10,923 nucleotides of DNA from Arcobacter sp. (lineage in GTDB: Bacteria > Campylobacterota > Campylobacteria > Campylobacterales > Arcobacteraceae), in contig DAOVXU010000043.1 of NCBI GenBank assembly GCA_030635995.1, positions 1 through 10,923 of the forward strand. Reading direction: 5' to 3'. A program made the position numbers and the translations under genes. The notes under the pieces were generated by a model that saw only the letters and a program-made list of their open reading frames with translations, ran no database searches and was not told the DNA's origin. This document shows, piece after piece, positions 6,850 to 10,923 of the stretch. The first letter of the stretch is position 1, and the number at the start of each line of letters is the position of its first letter.

Positions 6850-6858
6850 ATTATATCA
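6850..6858 (-). promoter_or_regulatory. Extended -10 promoter of cmoA, predicted leaderless
   Basis: On the minus strand TGATATAAT (TGn plus consensus TATAAT) is followed by only CACACT and then the ATG (6841-6843). The normal 6-8 nt from the -10 box to the start site places transcription initiation at or within two bases of the A of the start codon. Confidence 0.65.
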
Positions 6859-6864
6859 TTTATT

Positions 6865-6873
6865 TGTTATAAT
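6865..6873 (+). promoter_or_regulatory. Extended -10 promoter of bcp-yebC
   Basis: TGTTATAAT (TGn plus consensus TATAAT) lies 16 nt before the bcp ATG, preceded by a T-rich stretch. The predicted start near 6880 leaves a leader of about 10 nt that begins at the Shine-Dalgarno AAGGA (6880-6884). It is back-to-back with the cmoA promoter, the two -10 boxes being only 6 bp apart at their nearest ends. Confidence 0.65.
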
Positions 6874-6889
6874 TCACTAAAGGAATTAG

Positions 6890-7408
6890 ATGTTAGAAAT
6901 AGGAATAAAAGCACCTGAATTTTGTATCCCAAATCAAGATGATATTGAGATTTGTATGAGAGATTTAAAAGGTAGATGGATAGTTTTATATTTTTATCCA
7001 AGAGATAATACTCCTGGGTGTACAAATGAAGCTTGTGATTTCACTGAACAAAATGAACATTTTGAAAATTTAGACGCCACTATATTAGGAATTAGTCCTG
7101 ACTCACCTAAAAAACATAGAAATTTTATAGAAAAAAAAGATTTAGATATAACACTTTTGGCAGATGAGGAAAAAATTGTCTGTGAGCTATATAAAGTTTG
7201 GCAACTTAAAAAATTCATGGGAAGAGAAAGTATGGGAGTTGTACGAACTACATTTTTAATCAATCCAACTGGAGAAATTGTACATATTTGGGAAAAAGTA
7301 AGTGTAAGAAAAAACAAAACTGTAAATAAACAAAAAATACAAATTTTACATGTAGATGAAGTAAAAAATAAATTAAAAGAATTACAAAAGGAATATAACA
7401 ATGGGTAG
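6890..7408 (+). CDS. bcp: Thioredoxin-dependent peroxiredoxin, Bcp/PrxQ type
   Basis: This cytoplasmic thiol peroxidase reduces hydrogen peroxide and organic hydroperoxides with electrons from thioredoxin. The diagnostic YPRDNTPGCTNEACDF segment (36-51) carries the peroxidatic C44 and, five residues on, the resolving C49 of the PrxQ subclass. The VVRTTFLINPTGEIVHIW segment (118-135) is the conserved strand holding the active-site Arg. The length of 172 exceeds the usual 150-160 because of a lysine-rich insertion at about residues 140-150 (RKNKTVNKQKIQIL), where relatives have a short KVKGH-type turn. AAGGA sits 5 nt before the ATG. The last 8 bases overlap the start of yebC, so the two are transcribed together and translation is likely coupled. 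Confidence 0.93.
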   Translation: MLEIGIKAPEFCIPNQDDIEICMRDLKGRWIVLYFYPRDNTPGCTNEACDFTEQNEHFENLDATILGISPDSPKKHRNFIEKKDLDITLLADEEKIVCELYKVWQLKKFMGRESMGVVRTTFLINPTGEIVHIWEKVSVRKNKTVNKQKIQILHVDEVKNKLKELQKEYNNG

Positions 7409-8111
7409 AGCATTTGAATATAGAAAAGCAGCAAAGATGAAAAGATGGGGGAATATGTCAAAGGTATTCCCAAAACTAGCAAAAGCAATTACACTAGCAG
7501 CTAAAACTGGTGCACCAGATCCAGATATGAATCCATCACTTAGAACTGCAATAGCAACAGCAAAAGCTCAAAATTTACCAAAAGACAATATTGAAGCAGC
7601 TATAAAAAGAGCAAGTGCAAAAGATCTTGCTAACTTAGCAGAAGTGAATTATGAAGGTAAATGGCTATATGGTGTTTTAATCTTTGTTGAAACAGCAACA
7701 GAAAATACAGCAAGAACAGTTGCAAATATAAAAACTATATTTAATAAAACAGATGGTGCATTAGTACCAACTGGTTCTTTAGAATTTATGTTTTCAAGAA
7801 AAGCAGTTTTTGAAATAGCATCAATAGAGATGGATATTGATAATTTAGAGATGGAACTAATTGATGCAGGTCTTGAAGAGATAACGAAAGAGGAAGATGG
7901 AAGTATTCAAATATTTGCTGATTATAAAGATTTTGGTAATATGTCGCATCAACTTGAAGATATGGGTATAGAATATGAAAAAGGTTCACTTCAAAGAATC
8001 CCAACAAGCCCTATTGAAATTACAGATAGACAAATGGAATCACTTACACTTTTACTTGATAAACTAGAAGATGATGATGATGTTCAAAACATCTATACTA
8101 ATCTAGCATAA
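7401..8111 (+). CDS. yebC: YebC/PmpR family regulator or translation factor
   Basis: YebC-family proteins were first described as DNA-binding transcriptional regulators and more recently as ribosome-associated factors that help difficult proline-rich sequences. The sequence alone does not decide between these roles here. The 236-residue protein has the lysine-rich helical N-terminal domain (EYRKAAKMKRWGNMSKVFPKL, 6-26, then KTGAPDPDMNPSLRTAI and AKAQNLPKDNIEAAIKRA). The two later domains are marked by YEGKWLYGVLIFVETATENTART and FNKTDGALVPTGSLEFMF. The MGRAFEYRK start, instead of the MAGHSKW start of enterobacteria, is the variant I associate with Campylobacterota and Bacteroidota. The ATG overlaps the bcp end by 8 nt, with AAAAGGAAT just upstream inside bcp. 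The acidic C-terminus (DKLEDDDDVQNIYTNL) is standard for the family. Confidence 0.94.
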   Translation: MGRAFEYRKAAKMKRWGNMSKVFPKLAKAITLAAKTGAPDPDMNPSLRTAIATAKAQNLPKDNIEAAIKRASAKDLANLAEVNYEGKWLYGVLIFVETATENTARTVANIKTIFNKTDGALVPTGSLEFMFSRKAVFEIASIEMDIDNLEMELIDAGLEEITKEEDGSIQIFADYKDFGNMSHQLEDMGIEYEKGSLQRIPTSPIEITDRQMESLTLLLDKLEDDDDVQNIYTNLA

Positions 8112-8125
8112 ATAAATAAATAATG

Positions 8126-8146
8126 GAGTAGGTTTACAACTTACTC
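8126..8146 (+). terminator. Possible weak terminator hairpin between yebC and the dnaX-side frame
   Basis: GAGTAGGTT (8126-8134) pairs with AACTTACTC (8138-8146) through 9 bp including one G-U, with a 3-nt loop, 14 nt after the yebC stop. No strong T tract follows on the plus strand. On the minus strand it is followed by an ATTATTTATTT run but contains an A-C mismatch. It overlaps the last codons of the convergent frame. Confidence 0.4.
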
Positions 8147-8331
8147 TTAACTCTTACTTGACTAGTTGGTTGAAAAAGTTCTATAGCTTTATTTACCATT
8201 TTTGAGTTTAATATATCATTTATATTTAACTCTTTTTGAGCCATAGTAGGATTATTGGTAGTATTACCAATACTTGCAATACAACCACTTCCTAATTCTA
8301 TATCTTCTATCATAGAACCACTCATCTGCAT
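8134..8331 (-). CDS. Short frame after dnaX: probable out-of-frame C-terminal tail of DnaX (tau)
   Basis: From the first ATG this frame codes 65 residues, but it is open without a stop from 8385, overlapping the last codons of dnaX. No Shine-Dalgarno stands at a useful distance before the ATG at 8331 or the second one at 8325. The C-terminal residues (VNKAIELFQPTSQVRVKSKL) look like the short conserved helix and strand that I recall at the very end of many DnaX/tau proteins (pattern V-x-KA-x-ELF-x-x-x-x-V-x-VK). I therefore read it as the tail of DnaX reached by a +1 (or -2) shift, giving a protein of about 551 residues. The alternatives are an independent small protein, or an assembly or natural indel that broke dnaX. 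The frame is likely coding; its mode of expression is inferred. Confidence 0.6.
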   Translation of the reverse strand: MQMSGSMIEDIELGSGCIASIGNTTNNPTMAQKELNINDILNSKMVNKAIELFQPTSQVRVKSKL

Positions 8332-8365
8332 ATCATTTTTTAACTCTATAATATTATTTATAGCC

Positions 8366-8387
8366 TTAGAGGGGTAAGTCCTTTTTT
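8366..8387 (-). promoter_or_regulatory. Candidate frameshift site at the end of dnaX (A6G and CCCC)
   Basis: Read on the minus strand, the last dnaX codons are ATA AAA AAG GAC TTA CCC CTC TAA. The A6 run is at 8382-8387 and the C4 run at 8371-8374. The +1 frame becomes open at 8385, just inside this interval, and stays open to 8134. Polymerase slippage on A6 (minus one or plus two A), or a +1 tRNA-Pro slip on CCC-C, would both join dnaX to the downstream frame. A weak AU hairpin (CTATAA-ataata-TTATAG) follows. Confidence 0.45.
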
Positions 8388-9790
8388 ATAATAAGTTTAT
8401 TAAATTCTATTTGAGTATCTTTTCCATATACATCTTCAATAAAATGTCTAATATATGCAAAATTCTTATTTAATAAAATTCTACAATCTCCAGATGCACT
8501 ACTATCTATAGTTAATATATTTTCATTATAAGAATTAAAAGCAAAACTATTTTCAAAACATACACCTAAATCATAATTCCTATCATAAATTTTTGCAATT
8601 ACATCTGCATATAAATTTGGTTTTATATCTTGAGGAACTTCAATAATATCCTCTTCAATATCTTGTATAGGTTCTCCTTGTTTTAGCTCTGTAATAACTT
8701 TAACAGGCTTGGAAATTACTTGCTCCATCTCTGTTGGCATATTTTTAATCTCATTAATAACTTCATCAATAGTTTTAAGATTTGTTGCTTCTTGCATTTT
8801 ACTTAATGTTAAAATAAGTACAAAACCACTATCACTATTTAAAGCTAATAATTGTTTTGCTTCACCTAAAATTCTAAAAAATCTATCAAAAATATAACTA
8901 TCATATTTTATATCTCTTGAAAGTAATCTTTGCTTTAAGTATATCACCATCTCATCTATAACTTGTCCAGCTTCATATGAATCTAGTTTATTTAAAACTT
9001 CTGTAATATCACTATTATTTAAAATAATTTCATACAACTTTTCCATAAATACAGGATCAATCATCCCCATCATATCAGTTACAGCAACAGTTGAAACACT
9101 TCCTTTTGAATATATAATAGCTTGATCAAGAAGTGTTAAAGTATCTCTTAAACTCCCCTCACCACTTCTTATAAGTATCTCTAAAGCTTCATTTTCATAA
9201 CTTATATTTTCTAAATTTAAAATATGAATTAGATGATGTAAAACATTTTTAGGTGCAATTTTCTTAAACCTAAAATGTTGAGTACGACTAAGAATTGTAG
9301 CTGGTAATTTTAAAGGATCTGTAGTTGCTAATATAAATTTCACAAAAGCAGGTGGTTCTTCAAGTGTTTTAAGAAGTGCATTAAAAGCTTGAGGAGTAAG
9401 CATATGAACTTCATCAATAATAAATATTTTAAATTTAGCACTAGTAGGCTTATATTTAGTATGCTCAATTAAATCTTTAATATCATCAATACCTCTATTT
9501 GATGCTGCATCCATCTCAATAATATCTAAATGTCTATATTCATTTGCACTTTTACATCCGTCACAAACTTCACAAGGCTTAGAAGTGGGTGCATTTACAC
9601 ATACTAAAGACTTAGCCATAATTCTAGCTGTACTTGTCTTTCCACTCCCTCTTAATCCAGAAAAAAGATAAGCATGAGATAACCTAGAAGAATCTAAAGC
9701 TAAAGAAAGTGTAGTTGATATAGTATCCTGCCCAATTAAATCTTCAAATCTAGTTGGTCTATATTTTAATGCTAAAACTTGATTATTCAT
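8366..9790 (-). CDS. dnaX: DNA polymerase III subunit gamma/tau (DnaX), zero-frame product
   Basis: DnaX is the ATPase motor of the clamp loader that places the sliding clamp on primed DNA. The 474-residue frame has LALKYRPTRFEDLIGQ at the N-terminus, Walker A GLRGSGKT (45-52), the four zinc-binding cysteines C64, C73, C76 and C79, Walker B IFIIDEVHM (122-130), sensor 1 LATTDP (154-159), the SR motif with an arginine (SRTQHF, 168-173), and sensor 2 GEGSLRDTLTLLDQ (210-223). The clamp-loader collar region follows to about residue 365, then a variable linker and a small domain. It ends abruptly at KKDLPL, short of the 500-580 residues I expect in this phylum, because the rest is in another frame (see the short frame after it). 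An AAGG/TAGG ribosome site precedes the ATG, 17 nt after murI. Confidence 0.96.
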   Translation of the reverse strand: MNNQVLALKYRPTRFEDLIGQDTISTTLSLALDSSRLSHAYLFSGLRGSGKTSTARIMAKSLVCVNAPTSKPCEVCDGCKSANEYRHLDIIEMDAASNRGIDDIKDLIEHTKYKPTSAKFKIFIIDEVHMLTPQAFNALLKTLEEPPAFVKFILATTDPLKLPATILSRTQHFRFKKIAPKNVLHHLIHILNLENISYENEALEILIRSGEGSLRDTLTLLDQAIIYSKGSVSTVAVTDMMGMIDPVFMEKLYEIILNNSDITEVLNKLDSYEAGQVIDEMVIYLKQRLLSRDIKYDSYIFDRFFRILGEAKQLLALNSDSGFVLILTLSKMQEATNLKTIDEVINEIKNMPTEMEQVISKPVKVITELKQGEPIQDIEEDIIEVPQDIKPNLYADVIAKIYDRNYDLGVCFENSFAFNSYNENILTIDSSASGDCRILLNKNFAYIRHFIEDVYGKDTQIEFNKLIIKKDLPL

Positions 9791-9807
9791 ATTAAGTGCC
9801 TACCTTT

Positions 9808-10551
9808 TTATATATTTAACCATTTATGAGCAACTTCTTTTAAACTATCAGGAGAAGATGTTGCAAAAAATGTTATTTTTGTATCATAATTATTATTAAT
9901 TTTTAAATCATATTCTTGAAGTAAAAATTTTACAATTGCATCACCACTATGGATAGTTTTTGCACTATTTAAATATTTACTTATCTTATTTTCAATCAAT
10001 GGAAAATGTGTACACCCTAAAATAACCACATCTATATTTTGTATATCTTTAAAGTATAATTTCATTGTTTCATCTAAAATAGCACCTTCAAAAATACCCT
10101 CTTCTACTAAAGGTACAAAAAGAGGAGTAGCAATAGAAGTTATATTTTTAAAACCATTTTTTAACAAACCATTATTATATAAATTTGAACTAATTGTAGC
10201 TTTTGTACCTAAAACTAAAATATTACTATCTTTAGTAGATATAGAATTTTCAACTGCCATAATTCCAGATTCAATTACACCAACAACAGGAATATCAATA
10301 TTTTCTCTTATCTCATTTAAAGCATATGCACTTACACTATTACATGCAATTATAAGTATATCTAAGTCAAAATTTTTAAAAAATTCCAAAGCTTCTAAAG
10401 AATAACTTATAATTGTACTCTTATCTTTTGTACCATAAGGTACTCTTGCAGTATCTCCATAATAAATTATCTCTTCTAATAATTTAGCCTTAAGCAATGA
10501 TTTTACAACAGTAAGTCCACCTATACCACTATCAAAGACACCTGCTTTCAT
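9808..10551 (-). CDS. murI: Glutamate racemase (MurI)
   Basis: This cytoplasmic enzyme interconverts L- and D-glutamate, supplying D-glutamate for the second residue of the peptidoglycan stem peptide. The 247-residue protein shows FDSGIGGLTV (6-15) with the catalytic-site D7 and S8, YYGDTARVPYG (30-40), and the first catalytic cysteine C70 in ACNSVSA. LGTKATI (114-120) and the second catalytic cysteine C180 in LGCTHFPL (178-185), followed by H182, complete the active site. All key residues are present and the length is normal. The ATG gives the canonical family N-terminus although no good Shine-Dalgarno precedes it. It starts 10 nt after the upstream gene and ends 17 nt before dnaX, so the three genes appear cotranscribed. 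Confidence 0.96.
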   Translation of the reverse strand: MKAGVFDSGIGGLTVVKSLLKAKLLEEIIYYGDTARVPYGTKDKSTIISYSLEALEFFKNFDLDILIIACNSVSAYALNEIRENIDIPVVGVIESGIMAVENSISTKDSNILVLGTKATISSNLYNNGLLKNGFKNITSIATPLFVPLVEEGIFEGAILDETMKLYFKDIQNIDVVILGCTHFPLIENKISKYLNSAKTIHSGDAIVKFLLQEYDLKINNNYDTKITFFATSSPDSLKEVAHKWLNI

Positions 10552-10561
10552 TTTATTAATT

Positions 10562-10923
10562 TTACTTTTTAATTGTAGTTAAAATTGAATGATAATTACA
10601 ATCTTCAATCTCATTTATCAAGTTACCAAACATATATTTTTTTCCAGATATTGAAAGAAACATATTATTAAAACCACTAAAATCTTTTTGTTGTTCACAA
10701 ATTATAGCCATAGTAAATATTTTAGAACTATCAACATCTTCAGGTAGAGTCACCTCTAAACCATCTGATAATTTAAAATTAGGAAAAATAGTAGATTTTT
10801 CTTTTAAAAGTATTTTATTTGAAAACAACACCTCTACACTTGTATTATTTAATATTTGAATCAATGTAACATATCCATCAACCACTGGAGATAATTTAAT
10901 AAAATATTTTTCATTATCTAAAA
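10562..10923 (-). CDS. C-terminal part of a protein possibly of the DUF4384 type; 5' end outside the window
   Basis: The frame is open from the stop at 10562-10564 to the edge of the window, so the true start is most likely beyond it. The internal GTG at 10883-10885 has no ribosome site and sits mid-domain. The visible part (about 119 residues) begins near EKYFIKLSPVVDGYVTLIQI and continues with VEVLFSNKILLKEKSTIFPNF, LEVTLPEDVDSS and IFTMAIICEQQ. It reads as a beta-rich domain with the pattern of DUF4384-like domains: cannot-slip strands of the 'dGYVtLiqi ... vLFpNk ... FP ... LpE ... iaI.ce' type. Such domains are usually in exported or envelope-associated proteins. No catalytic motif is visible. 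It stands 10 nt before murI on the same strand. The family call is tentative. Confidence 0.7.
   Translation of the reverse strand, partial: LDNEKYFIKLSPVVDGYVTLIQILNNTSVEVLFSNKILLKEKSTIFPNFKLSDGLEVTLPEDVDSSKIFTMAIICEQQKDFSGFNNMFLSISGKKYMFGNLINEIEDCNYHSILTTIKK

Noticed and set aside
6994..7488. A 164-residue antisense open frame across the bcp-yebC junction
   Set aside because: Both plus-strand genes there have clear catalytic or family motifs. The antisense product is a low-complexity Leu/Ser/Phe/Ile sequence expected from the complement of A-rich codons.
7786..8007. Antisense frame within yebC, and a similar plus-strand one at 8709-8897 within dnaX
   Set aside because: Both are contained in well-supported genes and show no recognisable features.
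8378..8390. E. coli-style -1 frameshift on A-AAA-AAG in dnaX
   Set aside because: The heptamer is a perfect match, but the -1 frame stops after about seven codons (GLTPLRL) and no strong downstream hairpin or upstream Shine-Dalgarno-like stimulator is present, so it would not make a meaningfully different protein.
10562..10885. A complete 107-residue gene starting at GTG 10883-10885
   Set aside because: The frame stays open to the window edge, there is no ribosome site before the GTG, and the upstream residues continue the same domain pattern, so the gene is partial.
1..10923. CRISPR array, tandem repeats, defence cassette or complete mobile element
   Set aside because: No regularly spaced repeats, Cas, toxin-antitoxin, restriction, integrase or transposase genes are visible; outside 64-560 the content is ordinary housekeeping genes.

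Overview
The window is very AT-rich and gene-dense. Its gene content points to a Campylobacterota genome, most likely the Arcobacter group. The main clues are a three-gene succinate dehydrogenase/fumarate reductase whose third subunit is a two-CCG-domain protein instead of a haem membrane anchor, a ThiL ending in the short Cys/His-rich tail I associate with this phylum, and YebC, CmoA, MurI and DnaX of the matching sequence types. The genus assignment is inference from protein character, not from a search.

Layout. 1-30 is the 3' end of a tRNA, probably initiator Met. 64-560 holds a phage-type holin and, just upstream of it on the same strand, a start-less 41-codon gene remnant; together they look like the residue of a prophage next to a tRNA. 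561-1813 (minus) is a two-gene unit: a secreted OB-fold protein, then thiL. A 168-bp divergent promoter region separates it from the sdhA-sdhB-sdhE operon (1982-5580, plus), which ends in a strong hairpin terminator. 5632-6843 (minus) is cmoA followed with zero spacing by a gene of unknown function. A 46-bp divergent promoter separates cmoA from bcp-yebC (6890-8111, plus). 8134-10923 (minus) reads, in transcription order: a partial periplasmic-type protein (possibly DUF4384-like), murI, dnaX, and a short frame after dnaX.

How they fit together. SdhABE links the succinate/fumarate couple to the quinone pool. ThiL makes thiamine diphosphate, the cofactor of 2-oxoacid enzymes. CmoA makes the donor for wobble-uridine modification, YebC acts in translation or regulation, Bcp removes peroxides, MurI supplies D-glutamate for peptidoglycan and DnaX is the clamp-loader motor.

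The most interesting signal is at the end of dnaX. The 474-codon frame stops early, while the +1 frame, open from 8385, encodes about 80 more residues that end in a sequence resembling the conserved C-terminal helix of other DnaX/tau proteins. That frame has no good start or ribosome binding site, and the 20-nt overlap of the two frames contains A6G and CCCC slip sites. This suggests a gamma/tau-type frameshift with the long product made by shifting, although an assembly indel must be excluded. A second notable signal is a perfect extended -10 box 6 nt from the cmoA start codon, which predicts a leaderless mRNA.
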